NCBI GenBank assembly: GCA_964632015.1
Contig: CAZWAT010000001.1
Coordinates: forward strand, 10,274 to 74,273
Direction of reading: 5' to 3'
Source: JAAYCO01 sp964632015
GTDB taxonomy: Bacteria > Planctomycetota > Phycisphaerae > SM23-33
DNA length: 64,000 nt
The position numbers and the translations under genes were made by a program. The notes under the pieces were generated by a model. The model searched no databases. It worked only from the letters and a program-made list of their open reading frames with translations, and was not told where the DNA came from. Numbering within the stretch: position 1 is the stretch's first letter; each line of letters opens with the position of its first letter. Below, in pieces: positions 1-8,821 of the stretch.

Positions 1-294
1 CGGAATCGTCACCCCGGCAATGTTGCGAGTGGACGTTTCAACCTGCTGGGGTTTCGACATGCCTCGCACATTAACGCCCGACCGATCGTTGAGCAGACGC
101 TCGTATGGAACGAACCTCTCGCGTGCTCCCGAGACATCCCGCTGGGCCTGGCGGTGACGAATCTCGATGTCGCGCAGCGTCACCTGAAGCTGCTGCTGCT
201 TGAGCTTGAGCATGGGCAGATATCGCTCGAACCTTCCGAGCATATCTCGCTGCCGCTTAAGATCCGGCCGAGTAAGTTTTATTTTGTTAGCCAT
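1..294 (-). CDS. atpD: V-type ATP synthase subunit D (partial, C-terminus beyond window)
   Basis: Central-stalk subunit D of an A/V-type rotary ATPase; it couples the A3B3 head to the membrane ring. The visible N-terminus (MANKIKLTRPDLKRQRDMLG) is typical of the family: a charged first helix that begins the long antiparallel coiled coil. About 98 codons are present; the rest lies beyond base 1. The ATG at 294-292 is preceded on the minus strand by a GAGGAAAG Shine-Dalgarno. It is the last visible gene of the ATPase operon, 22 bp after subunit B. The membrane subunits I and K are expected just outside the window. Recognition by N-terminal sequence and operon position is firm. Confidence 0.93.
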   Translation of the reverse strand, partial: MANKIKLTRPDLKRQRDMLGRFERYLPMLKLKQQQLQVTLRDIEIRHRQAQRDVSGARERFVPYERLLNDRSGVNVRGMSKPQQVETSTRNIAGVTIP

Positions 295-316
295 CTTTCC
301 TCAACCGTCGAAAACC

Positions 317-1609
317 CTACTTAGGCCAGTGCGCGTCAATAATTGCACGCCTTATGCCGACCTCCGCGGGTTCAAAACATTCGGCGAGAATCGCCCAGCA
401 CCTGTCCAACGCCTCGAACAGCGGAATGTTGACTTCAAGACTCATGATGCGCTGCTCGAAGAGGTCTCCATACTTCAGAAGCTTCTGGTCCCACTGGGAC
501 ATTTCAAAGCCCATGTCGCGTTTTTCACGTGACTCTCGACACAGAGAGTATAACTGTATGCATGCGTCCATGATTGCCCGGTGGTCGTCACGGGTTTTCC
601 CGTTGACCTGCTGCTTGAGACGCGAAAGAGAGCCGAACGGCTCAATGCGCCCGTTCCGCAGGTAGAACTGACCCTCGGTGATATAGCCCGTATTGTCGGG
701 AACAGGGTGAGTCACGTCATCACCGGGCATGGTCGTGCACGCAAGCACGGTCATCGATCCGGCGCCGTCGAAATCAACCGCCTTCTCGTATCGTCTCGCC
801 AACTGGGTGTACAGGTCGCCGGGATAACCACGGTTCGAGGGGATCTGTTCCATGGTAACGGCGATTTCCTTCAGGGCGTCCGCGAAGGAAGTCATGTCGG
901 TCAACAGAACCAGAACCCTTTTGCCCTGGAGCGCGAACGACTCGCCAACGGTCAGGCAAAGGTCGGGCACGAGCAGCGCTTCCACCACCGGGTCGGCGGC
1001 GGTGTGAACGAACATGATGGTTCTTCCGAGCACGCCGCCTCGATCGAAAGTGTCGCGGAACTTGAGGTAGTCGTCGTGACGCAGCCCCATGCCGCCAAGC
1101 AAAATCACATCCGCCTGGGCCTGAAGACCCACGCGGGCAAGAAGCTCGTTATAGGGTTCGCCCGCAACCGAGAAAATGGGGAGCTTCTGCGATTCGACCA
1201 GCGAGTTGAAAACATCGATCATCGGAATACCCGTCTCGATCATCCTGTCGGGCATGCGTCGACGCATCGGGTTAACCGCGGGCGAACCGATATCCACCGG
1301 CTTGCCCTCAACCTCGGGTCTGTCGTCCCTGGGCTTGCCGGATCCGTTGAACACTCTTCCCAGCAGGTCTTCGTTGAAGGGAACCTGCATAGGCTTGCCC
1401 AGAAATCTCACGCGATCCCCGGTTGATACGCCCTGCGTACCGGCAAAAACCTGAAGTGAAACGTGTCCATCTTCCAGCCGAATTACCTGCGCAAGGCTGG
1501 GACCCCGTGAAGTGGTGACCACCGCCAGCTCGTCATAACCGATGTTCGAAGCGGTTACAGTGACGACGTTTCCGGCAATGCGGGTAATTTCGTCGTAGTA
1601 CTTTCTCAT
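317..1609 (-). CDS. atpB: V-type ATP synthase subunit B
   Basis: Non-catalytic regulatory subunit B of the A/V-type ATPase head; it alternates with subunit A around the central stalk. The protein has 430 residues, slightly shorter than the usual ~460. It begins with the beta-barrel (MRKYYDEITRIAGNVVTV) and continues into the nucleotide-binding fold with SVAGEPYNELLARV in the P-loop position, which lacks a functional Walker A, as is normal for B subunits. The motif MIDVFNSLVESQKLPIFS is characteristic. The ATG at 1609 follows subunit A by 18 bp, so the two are co-transcribed. No odd features. Confidence 0.97.
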   Translation of the reverse strand: MRKYYDEITRIAGNVVTVTASNIGYDELAVVTTSRGPSLAQVIRLEDGHVSLQVFAGTQGVSTGDRVRFLGKPMQVPFNEDLLGRVFNGSGKPRDDRPEVEGKPVDIGSPAVNPMRRRMPDRMIETGIPMIDVFNSLVESQKLPIFSVAGEPYNELLARVGLQAQADVILLGGMGLRHDDYLKFRDTFDRGGVLGRTIMFVHTAADPVVEALLVPDLCLTVGESFALQGKRVLVLLTDMTSFADALKEIAVTMEQIPSNRGYPGDLYTQLARRYEKAVDFDGAGSMTVLACTTMPGDDVTHPVPDNTGYITEGQFYLRNGRIEPFGSLSRLKQQVNGKTRDDHRAIMDACIQLYSLCRESREKRDMGFEMSQWDQKLLKYGDLFEQRIMSLEVNIPLFEALDRCWAILAECFEPAEVGIRRAIIDAHWPK

Positions 1610-1627
1610 ATCGCCAACCTCTTGTGG

Positions 1628-3373
1628 TTATTCGGTCTGTTCGCCGTCATCGCCGGCGGGATTGGACACCAGGAAGGACTCGATGTCCTCCAGAAGCTTC
1701 TTGTATTCGTCGCTTCCCTCAGCAGAGTAGTTCCAGTTCCGGAACATGTCGGTGGTCGCAACCATTGTCTTGCGGGCCTGGGCCTTGTCCTTGAAGGCGA
1801 ATTCCTTGTCCAGCACCGCCAGCACCTTGTCGAACACGAAGACCTGGCGATCCCTCGGGGTGGCGCCGTCGACCTTGTCGAAGGCGTTCTGCTGGAGGTA
1901 TATGTTGTCGAAGAACTCGGACTTGAGCATGACGGTGTAATCTTCGATGCTAGTGCCTTCTTCGCCGACAACGGTCATCATCTGCGCGATTTCGTTGCCT
2001 CGCTTAAGTATCGAGCGAACCCTTGCCACCTTCGCCGGATCAATGATGCCGGAGTACTTGCTCCACGAGTCGAGCGGATCAATTGCGGGATATCGTCTGG
2101 CGTCCGACCTGGCCCTGGACAGGCCATGGAATGCCCCGACGACTTTCAGGGTGGACTGAGTAACCGGCTCTTCAAAATTACCACCCGCGGGGCTGACTGT
2201 TCCACCGATGGTGACCGAGGCGACCCTTCCGTCGTAAAGCTCGATCATGCCCGCTCGTTCATAGAAACCTGCGATACGGCTTTCGAGATAAGCCGGGAAC
2301 GCCTCTTCACCTGGAATTTCCTCAAGCCTTCCGGAGACTTCGCGCATCGCCTGAGCCCATCGGCTTGTCGAGTCGGCAAGCAGCAGCACGTGCAGACCCA
2401 TCTGTCGATAGTATTCCGCAAGCGTAACGGCGGTGTATACCGAGGCCTCTCTCGCAGCCACGGGCATGGCCGAGGTATTGCAGATGATAATGGTTCGTTC
2501 CATTAGGCTCTTGCCCGTTCTCGGGTCAATGAGCTTTGGGAACTCGCGGATGGTTTCAACCACTTCGCCTGCACGTTCACCGCATGCGGCAAGAATGACC
2601 ACGTCAACTTCGGCATGTCGGGAAGTAATCTGCTGAAGGACGGTCTTGCCCGCGCCGAACGGCCCGGGTATGCAGTAGGTACCCCCGCGGACGATGGGGA
2701 ACAGCGAATCGATAATTCTCACCCTTGTCGCAAGCGGTTCTGTAGGCATGAGCCTGCGCTTTGATACGTTCAGGGGCAGTTTGACTGGCCAATCCTGTTG
2801 CATGGTGACCGGGATTTTTCGCCCCGCGTCCGTAATCAGGACTGCTATTTCCTGATCGACCGTGTATTCGCCCGCTGGGGCAATGCTTTCGACTTTGGCA
2901 GGTTCTTGAAGGTTGAACGGCACCATGATCTGGTGCGTGAACATGTTTTCGGGAACCGTACCAAGGGCATGACCCGCCTCGACGGCATCGCCGGGCTTGA
3001 CAATGGGGGAGAACTCCCACTTTTTGTCCAGTGGAAGACCATGGATGTACAGGCCAGGCGTAAGGAAGAAGCCCGCCTGCTCGGCAACCTGGGGTAGAGG
3101 GTTCTGCAGGCCGTCATAAATCTGTCCAAGCAGACCCGGACCAAGGGTAACCGAAAGCATCTCCTGGCGGAATTCGACCTCGTCACCAACCTTGAGTCCG
3201 CGAGTTTCCTCGAAAACCTGCAGGTCAGCAACCGATCCTCGAATACGAATTACCTCGCTGAGCAGCTTGGTGCCATCGGCACGCTTGCAGTAACCCACCG
3301 AGTTCTGCACGACTCGTCCGGGAATCTGTGCGACGACCATGTTCCCGAAAACGGCAACTATAGTTCCGTTCAC
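1628..3373 (-). CDS. atpA: V-type ATP synthase catalytic subunit A
   Basis: Catalytic subunit A of the A/V-type ATPase, which hydrolyses or makes ATP at the A/B interface. The protein has 581 residues, the usual length. Visible in order: N-terminal beta-barrel (MNGTIVAVFGNMVVAQ), the A-specific bulge domain (~110-190), Walker A GPFGAGKT at 237-244, and the GERAGE motif after it. The start is a GTG (3373-3371) that overlaps the TGA of the DUF2764 gene by one GTGA junction, implying translational coupling. Ion specificity (H+ or Na+) and direction (synthase or pump) cannot be read here because the membrane ring subunit is outside the window. Confidence 0.97.
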   Translation of the reverse strand: MNGTIVAVFGNMVVAQIPGRVVQNSVGYCKRADGTKLLSEVIRIRGSVADLQVFEETRGLKVGDEVEFRQEMLSVTLGPGLLGQIYDGLQNPLPQVAEQAGFFLTPGLYIHGLPLDKKWEFSPIVKPGDAVEAGHALGTVPENMFTHQIMVPFNLQEPAKVESIAPAGEYTVDQEIAVLITDAGRKIPVTMQQDWPVKLPLNVSKRRLMPTEPLATRVRIIDSLFPIVRGGTYCIPGPFGAGKTVLQQITSRHAEVDVVILAACGERAGEVVETIREFPKLIDPRTGKSLMERTIIICNTSAMPVAAREASVYTAVTLAEYYRQMGLHVLLLADSTSRWAQAMREVSGRLEEIPGEEAFPAYLESRIAGFYERAGMIELYDGRVASVTIGGTVSPAGGNFEEPVTQSTLKVVGAFHGLSRARSDARRYPAIDPLDSWSKYSGIIDPAKVARVRSILKRGNEIAQMMTVVGEEGTSIEDYTVMLKSEFFDNIYLQQNAFDKVDGATPRDRQVFVFDKVLAVLDKEFAFKDKAQARKTMVATTDMFRNWNYSAEGSDEYKKLLEDIESFLVSNPAGDDGEQTE

Positions 3374-4080
3374 TGTGTATTCCTTTGCGCTTGCCGGGAC
3401 GGAGGCTCGGCGCCCTTGCTGAACCTGTGCCAGCGGTGCAACATCATCAACCTGGCGGCATAGGCAGCCAGTTCATCCTGATCGAAAGTAAACCACTTGT
3501 CGTTTCGGGCCAGCCAGTCCCATCTCGCCCTGTCGATTATCCTGAGTGCTTCGAGCGGATTCTTCGCCGCGGACCACTCGCCTATGATCGAGTCGAACTT
3601 CTCGCCCGAAGTCGCCAGATCGGATGCGACGATGTAATGTGAGGGTTCAAGCCCCAGTACCTTTGCCCGGGCTTCAGCAAGGACATTTCGCAGGCTGACT
3701 TCATATCCGACCCACCCATTAAGAAACTCGCTGTTTGTCTTATCGCCGACGCTCCTGACGTATCGGTAGTACGCATCCCATACAGCGTCACCGGGCACAT
3801 GATGATGGGTTTCGCCCGGCGAAAGCTCGTCTGGAAGAGGCCCCTCGTTGGTTGCCTGTGCTGGCGATAGCACCACGGGCGAGACTTCCTGAGCTTCACC
3901 GCTCAGGTATGAATCGCGCTGAAGCAGGTCATCGCCTAGGAAGATCGCCTTCACCAATTCCGCAGGGGCCGGATCATCGCCAAGATGATCGATAAGTTCC
4001 ATCGGCGTCATAGGCGGAGCCGACCCGAGCTGGCCCAGCGATGGCAGGGCTGTTATTTGAAAGTAGTACCTACCGCCCAT
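3370..4080 (-). CDS. DUF2764 family protein, V-ATPase operon subunit
   Basis: A 236-residue protein between subunits E and A. DUF2764 proteins occupy this slot in bacterial V-ATPase operons such as those of Chlamydiae and Bacteroidetes, where the canonical C subunit is missing. The start MGGRYYFQITALPSLG fits that family. A role as a divergent C-type socket subunit linking the central stalk to the membrane ring is my inference, based only on position. It is soluble and acidic in the middle (~80-110). It starts 3 bp after the end of subunit E and its stop overlaps the GTG of subunit A, so it is embedded in the operon. Confidence 0.85.
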   Translation of the reverse strand: MGGRYYFQITALPSLGQLGSAPPMTPMELIDHLGDDPAPAELVKAIFLGDDLLQRDSYLSGEAQEVSPVVLSPAQATNEGPLPDELSPGETHHHVPGDAVWDAYYRYVRSVGDKTNSEFLNGWVGYEVSLRNVLAEARAKVLGLEPSHYIVASDLATSGEKFDSIIGEWSAAKNPLEALRIIDRARWDWLARNDKWFTFDQDELAAYAARLMMLHRWHRFSKGAEPPSRQAQRNTQ

Positions 4081-4083
4081 GCG

Positions 4084-4710
4084 TCAAGATTTCTCCTGTG
4101 CAAGGGCGTTGTCGAGCACATCCCGTAGCTCGGGTCCTACAAGCGACTTGAGAGCCGCCGTGACAGATTCGACAGTGACTTCCACCGTCGAACCGGTAAT
4201 TGAGTATTCGAACCCCGCCTGATGAAGCGAACTTTTAAGGTCAATGGACATCTTGTCAGAGACCTTTTCGGCGATTTCGTTGATGACCCAGTCGAGCAAC
4301 TGCTTGCGGGTTTGCTCGCTTACGTGAATCTCCAGCGTGTCGCCCTCAATGTCGGCCTTGGCGTATGAGAGAATCAGCTCGTGAAGAATGTTCTTGAGAA
4401 AGTCGGCGTCTTCGAGTCTTTCGTTGACCGCCCGGCGCAGTGTCGCCTCGATCACCCGGGACAAGGCGTCTCTGAGCTTGAGCAGGGTGTCGCGTGCCGC
4501 GAGATCAAGTTCCGTCTTGCCCCTGGCGACAATGGCATTGGCCTGATTCTCGGCGTCCTGGATAATCCTGCTTGCCTGATCCTGGGCCTGCTTGAGTATG
4601 TTCTGGGCCTGTGCCTGGGCGTCCTGACAAATCTTTTCGGCAGCTTGTTTGCCCTGTTCAAGGCCCTCAGTCTGCAGGCGGGATACAAAAGCTTCAATAG
4701 TGTCTGGCAT
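4084..4710 (-). CDS. atpE: V-type ATP synthase subunit E (peripheral stalk)
   Basis: Peripheral-stalk subunit E, which holds the A3B3 head against rotation. The protein has 208 residues, the usual size. Residues ~15-95 are a long Ala/Gln/Lys-rich helix (EQGKQAAEKICQDAQAQAQ) expected to form the stalk coiled coil, followed by a globular C-terminal domain. It is the first gene of the minus-strand ATPase operon. ATG at 4710 with a GGAG site about 8 nt upstream. No subunit G/H gene (the usual stalk partner) is adjacent; it may be elsewhere or replaced. Confidence 0.93.
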   Translation of the reverse strand: MPDTIEAFVSRLQTEGLEQGKQAAEKICQDAQAQAQNILKQAQDQASRIIQDAENQANAIVARGKTELDLAARDTLLKLRDALSRVIEATLRRAVNERLEDADFLKNILHELILSYAKADIEGDTLEIHVSEQTRKQLLDWVINEIAEKVSDKMSIDLKSSLHQAGFEYSITGSTVEVTVESVTAALKSLVGPELRDVLDNALAQEKS

Positions 4711-5046
4711 TGGTAAGCTCCATGGTCGGCCTGCGCGCCAGGCGCAGCTTTATCTTATAGAATCGCCCGTTCTGACGGCGAGCTTGAGAAAATCAATGTA
4801 TTGTATCGAAGCCGGCGATTCAACTTGATACGATCCAAAATAGTCTCAAATTTGCAAAAAAACGCTTTTGCGAAGGCTTCCGAACCGGGATACGGATGAC
4901 AACACGTCGTCCTTTTTCGTCAACCCTGCCTTGTGGTACTCAATAGACCAGCAGCATCGCCCCCGCACATTACAGTGACATTATACTTACCGTGCGGGGA
5001 TCTGATCGTGTATTGTACCTCCTTTATCACTTGAATGGAGTTTCAG
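4711..5046. other. Divergent intergenic region, ATPase operon / orphan gene
   Basis: 336 bp between two divergent genes, so it must carry both promoters. I see no convincing paired -35/-10 on either strand. The region is AT-richer than its flanks. It holds an imperfect inverted repeat (GTATCgAAG at 4803-4811 with CTTGATAC at 4824-4831). A TATACT hexamer at 4983-4988 is a candidate -10 for the plus-strand gene. No RNA gene is recognised. Confidence 0.4.
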
Positions 5047-5721
5047 ATGGCTTCTTACAAACTGAACCTTGCAAGGGTCAGGGGGCTGCCCCCTGCAGAC
5101 GATATACTTAAGGCTCTCAATGAGTTCGGCGTTCCCGATGACGACGAGTTCGGCGTGCTCAAGGCATCCGGAACGTCCACCGCCACCATGGGTGTGATCA
5201 TCCGCCGAAGCAGACAGGCGGTTCAGCAGCTTGACAACGAAACGCATGAGCTGACATCGGCGGGCGTGGACAAAGTAACCGCCTTTCCCGTGACCTTCTG
5301 GCCGGAAAAAGAGCTGATGGAGATCTACGCGGGTTCGGCGACTAGCATTGAACAGATCGGTTTGTTTCTGTCCGGGTCGTTGGCGTTTTCGACAGTGACC
5401 GAAGGCCTGGAGGTGGACGTACCCTCGGCCATCGAGACGCTTTCGGAACAGAAGAAGTTTCAGTTGGTGTCTGTCCGCGTGAGCGATTTCGCCCACAATT
5501 CGTTCATGATAGGCCCGTATGTTCCCAAGTTCCAGGATTCGCAACACGGCATGGACTTCATCGAAAAATATCTTGCGGGCGTGACCTCGGCGACAATGAA
5601 GTTCGCAGGCCCCACCGGAAGGGTTAACGTTACAATTACCCCGAACGCGTGCTTCCGCTATTCCTGTCACGAGGACGACCAGGCCCATGTGCAGTCCCTG
5701 CTTCGGGGATTGACGAACTGA
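5047..5721 (+). CDS. Hypothetical protein (orphan, 224 aa)
   Basis: I do not recognise this protein. It is soluble, without signal peptide or membrane segment, and rich in Phe, Val and Ser in its second half. The start is taken at the ATG at 5047 (MASYKLNLARVRGLPP) because GGAG at 5037-5040 lies 6 nt upstream; an in-frame ATG at 5035 has no such site. It stands alone, divergent from the ATPase operon and convergent with the GH57 gene. Even amino-acid composition and the Shine-Dalgarno argue that it is real. The overlapping minus-strand frame is a shadow. Confidence 0.85.
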   Translation: MASYKLNLARVRGLPPADDILKALNEFGVPDDDEFGVLKASGTSTATMGVIIRRSRQAVQQLDNETHELTSAGVDKVTAFPVTFWPEKELMEIYAGSATSIEQIGLFLSGSLAFSTVTEGLEVDVPSAIETLSEQKKFQLVSVRVSDFAHNSFMIGPYVPKFQDSQHGMDFIEKYLAGVTSATMKFAGPTGRVNVTITPNACFRYSCHEDDQAHVQSLLRGLTN

Positions 5722-5821
5722 TCACGCGAACCCGCCCCCAGCAGCGAAAGTAATCTACCGTCGGGACGTTTTTCGCGCACAGGGAACCGGGGAGGCGGGG
5801 ACCCTGCCCGGCCATGCCCGT

Positions 5822-7012
5822 CTATCGGCTCGAGGCGGTTTCGGCAATTCGATTGCGAACGTTGTCCAAAATATTCATGTAGTTGATATACGCGTCATAT
5901 GGCGACTCGTACGGGTTGAAATACTTGTGAACATCGCCGTCAGCGAACCACTTAGTGCACATGTAGTAGAAGTGGTCGCTTGTCTGGAGCTTTCGCCAGT
6001 CGTCGATAAGTTTGTCATCTTCTGTCGCCAACACGTCTTCAGCCAGTGCATACACATCGTGCAGCGCGTTGGACTGCATGCTGTTGCCCAGCCAGGCGGA
6101 CAGATCCCGCTCGGTATCCGCCCATGAGATCATATGTGGCACGTCCACCTCACCAACGGACGGGTGTTTGTCCACCGCCTGCGAAACGGTCAGGAAGTCG
6201 TTCTTGCCCGTCTTTAGCACGGCTGCGGGCAGGGCCTCGATGAAGTCGAATATGCCCGTATCCGCCCATTGGTGCTCGCCAAAGGTCTCATAATCCATGA
6301 ACAAGTTGCAGACGTAACCGTTACCGTTGATGTTGTCGACCCACTTGGCGAATTTATCAGCACTGAGGGGCCACTCCGCCCAGCCTCGATTGCCGAAACG
6401 GAATGCAATGTCGTCGCTTAGGCGGTAATTCTTCAAAAGCATTTTTACGTCGGGACAATTGGGCGGATTGTACAAGAAGTTCGGGCTTCGATAACCCAGC
6501 ACGTGGTCCGCGCCTTCTGTCAGTATTGCGTTGAACCCCATATCCTCAACGACCTTCGCGACATCATTGTTGTATGTCAGTTCGGTGTTTCTGAAGACCC
6601 TGGGTCGTTGCCCGAAGAGTTCTTCCATGCACTCGGCGTGCTTTTGCGTCTGGTGCACAAACTCATCGCGGTTGTACAGGAACGCCAAGCTGTGATAGTA
6701 GGTTTCGGCGATGAACTCAACGCATCCGGTTTTGGACAGCTCGATGAACATGTCCAGCACTTCCGGCGCCCATAGCTTGAACTGCTCGATTATCGTGCCG
6801 GTTAGGGAATAGCTGATCCTGAAATTTCCCTTGTGCCGTTTTATCAGGTCAAGAATGGCTGTTGTCGCCGGTATGTAGCACTTGGCAGCAACCTTTTTGA
6901 ACACTTCCTCGTTCCGCCAGTCATCGAAATAACTGATGTCACTGTCGAAGATGGTGTACCGCCTCAGGCGGAAGGGTTGATGAACCTGAAAGTAGAAAAC
7001 CACAGAAGCCAT
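5822..7012 (-). CDS. Glycoside hydrolase family 57 (alpha-amylase / glucanotransferase type)
   Basis: A 396-residue GH57 catalytic domain, which cleaves or transfers alpha-1,4-glucans. The hallmark HQPFRLRRY near the N-terminus is region 1 of the family. A conserved FRNTELTYNND segment (~145) and MDYETFGEHQ (~243) sit where the family places its catalytic Glu and Asp; the exact assignment is inferred. No signal peptide, so it is intracellular. The next gene upstream on the same strand is a GT4 glycogen synthase-like protein, so it probably processes storage glucan, either as an amylase or as a GH57 branching enzyme. The length is short for a GH57 branching enzyme (usually >500). Confidence 0.9.
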   Translation of the reverse strand: MASVVFYFQVHQPFRLRRYTIFDSDISYFDDWRNEEVFKKVAAKCYIPATTAILDLIKRHKGNFRISYSLTGTIIEQFKLWAPEVLDMFIELSKTGCVEFIAETYYHSLAFLYNRDEFVHQTQKHAECMEELFGQRPRVFRNTELTYNNDVAKVVEDMGFNAILTEGADHVLGYRSPNFLYNPPNCPDVKMLLKNYRLSDDIAFRFGNRGWAEWPLSADKFAKWVDNINGNGYVCNLFMDYETFGEHQWADTGIFDFIEALPAAVLKTGKNDFLTVSQAVDKHPSVGEVDVPHMISWADTERDLSAWLGNSMQSNALHDVYALAEDVLATEDDKLIDDWRKLQTSDHFYYMCTKWFADGDVHKYFNPYESPYDAYINYMNILDNVRNRIAETASSR

Positions 7013-7218
7013 AGCTCTAGCACCACGAAAGAAGTCCGGTCGGTTTAGAAATACACGCCCGCGCCGCTACCGACGTACCAGCGCCGTCGTGCGGGGCCCG
7101 CGGCCCCAATATGATATTTACCCTATCGGCACGGCAAGAGCAATGGCTTGCGAGAATCATCGAATTCGCGACAAGAGTTGCGCGCAGTGAATACTACCCG
7201 CGATTGCCCGCCTGCTCA

Positions 7219-8595
7219 TCACGCATTTTGCCCGTGGGCAAGCGGCGTATAGACCTCGTTTAGTTTCACGGCTGTGTCGACCCATGAGAACTTCCGCAGC
7301 TCGATCTGGCCGTGCTGACGAAGCGTCTTCTGCAAAGGAGGATGACGAAGAACGGCAAGGATCTTATTAGCCATTTCTTCGGTGTCCCAGAAATCCACCT
7401 TCAGAGCGTGAGTAAGCACTTCGCTGACGCCCGACTGTTTCGAAATGACCACAGGCACATTTCTACCGAGCGCTTCGAGGGGAGCGATACCGAATGGTTC
7501 CGACACGCTGGGCATGACGTAAAGATCGGCCATGCGGAAGACCTTATCCACATCCTTTCCGCGCAGGAACCCCGTAAAGGTCACATAACGTCCGAGCCTG
7601 AGATCGGCTGCGAGTCGAATGCACTTGGCGATCATATCTCCGCTACCGGCCATGACGAAACGAACGTTGGGATAACGCTCGACGACCTTCTTCGCGGCTT
7701 CCAGGAAATATTCCGGACCCTTTTGGAACGTCACCCTTCCTAGAAACAGAACAATTTTTTCGTCCCGACGGATGGGGTTGAACTCAATCTTATCGTTTTC
7801 GGGCAGCTCGACGGCGTTGTAGACCACCGTGCATTTTTCGGGGCTCACCCCGTATCGTCTCTCGCAGATGGTCTTGGTGAGATGACTGACGCAGACGACC
7901 CTGTCGGCGCCATGCATGCCCGCCCGCTCGATGTCGTAGACCACTTGGTTGACCCGCTCGCCGCTTCGGTCGAACTCGGTACTGTGAACATGTACCACAA
8001 GAGGCTTGCCCGAAGATGCCGCGACAGCCAGTCCCGCCCGGTAAGTCATCCAGTCATGGGCGTGAATGACGTCAAATTCTTCATTGGCCGCGATGGACAC
8101 CGCAATTCTGGCGTACCGGTTGATCTGGTCCATTAGGTTTCCGGCGTAGTGTCCTCCGCTGCCACCAAAGACGATTGACCCGCTCGACCGTTTGGGGGGG
8201 CTTTGGGGCTGGGGTTGCGTTTGAACCTGTTCTCGGGGCGTTTGAAGCGCGGTGGAAGATTGTTTCTTTGTAAGCTCGACCTTCCGCTGGTGCTGGTGGA
8301 ACTGCTCCTGTGGTGATAATGGTGCGGCGTATGGCTGAAGTGTCGCCCTTGCCTGGTAGATCTCGACGTTATGAAAATTCTCGGCCTCGACCTCAAAGTA
8401 ATCGGGCAAATTTGCCGGGCTGCGCAAATCCACGTGACTAGTGACCTCGCCTCCATCAACAGGAACAGCCGTTGGTAGAACGAAGCACACCTGCACGCCA
8501 ATTTCATCCAGTCCCTTGGTCATACCGTAGCAGGCTGTACCAAGACCTCCACTGATGTGGGGAGGGAACTCCCAGCCCAGCATAAACACTCTCAT
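7219..8595 (-). CDS. Glycosyltransferase family 4, glycogen synthase-like
   Basis: A 458-residue GT-B transferase. N-terminal MRVFMLGWEFPPHISGGLG carries the nucleotide-sugar glycine motif; HAHDWMTYRAG and VVHVHSTEFDRSG are glycogen-synthase-like; SEPFGIAPLEALG near residue 375 holds the EX7E catalytic pair. Residues ~115-155 form a Gln/Pro/Ser-rich linker absent from most relatives. The start at 8595 is chosen over the longer frame (to 8673) because MRVF begins the domain and GAGGCGACC precedes it. Together with the downstream GH57 gene it suggests synthesis and trimming of an alpha-1,4-glucan. Starch-type (ADP-glucose) specificity is not provable from sequence alone. Confidence 0.9.
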   Translation of the reverse strand: MRVFMLGWEFPPHISGGLGTACYGMTKGLDEIGVQVCFVLPTAVPVDGGEVTSHVDLRSPANLPDYFEVEAENFHNVEIYQARATLQPYAAPLSPQEQFHQHQRKVELTKKQSSTALQTPREQVQTQPQPQSPPKRSSGSIVFGGSGGHYAGNLMDQINRYARIAVSIAANEEFDVIHAHDWMTYRAGLAVAASSGKPLVVHVHSTEFDRSGERVNQVVYDIERAGMHGADRVVCVSHLTKTICERRYGVSPEKCTVVYNAVELPENDKIEFNPIRRDEKIVLFLGRVTFQKGPEYFLEAAKKVVERYPNVRFVMAGSGDMIAKCIRLAADLRLGRYVTFTGFLRGKDVDKVFRMADLYVMPSVSEPFGIAPLEALGRNVPVVISKQSGVSEVLTHALKVDFWDTEEMANKILAVLRHPPLQKTLRQHGQIELRKFSWVDTAVKLNEVYTPLAHGQNA

Positions 8596-8678
8596 GGTCG
8601 CCTCATAACTATAGCCTTGTAGATAGTTTACAGAAAAAATGCGGGGCAAGACGCAAGTGGTCGGCTTGCACAAAACTC

Positions 8679-8684
8679 ATTATA
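8679..8684 (-). promoter_or_regulatory. -10 hexamer upstream of the glycosyltransferase gene
   Basis: On the minus strand this reads TATAAT, an exact -10 match, about 85 nt upstream of the ATG at 8595. The -35 position is T-rich and weak. The leader between them contains a small AACTAT/ATAGTT inverted repeat. Confidence 0.4.
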
Positions 8685-8821
8685 GACTGCATTTCTTTGG
8701 AAAAAACAGCACCATCAAGCAAAGCTGATGTGTGCGCACATGCCCGACACATTCCCCAATCCGACGGCACCCATTGTTGATATATCGGCAGCTTGTTCAT
8801 GTGCGCTCAATCTGTGTGTTA

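Noticed and set aside
581..1426. Long plus-strand frame opposite the subunit B gene
   Set aside because: Antisense shadow of a conserved gene with typical high-GC third-position pattern.
7129..7143. CGGCACGGCAAGAGC with sigma-54-like spacing
   Set aside because: Points rightward where no plus-strand gene follows, and the -24 and -12 boxes are poor; shows that such spacing occurs by chance.
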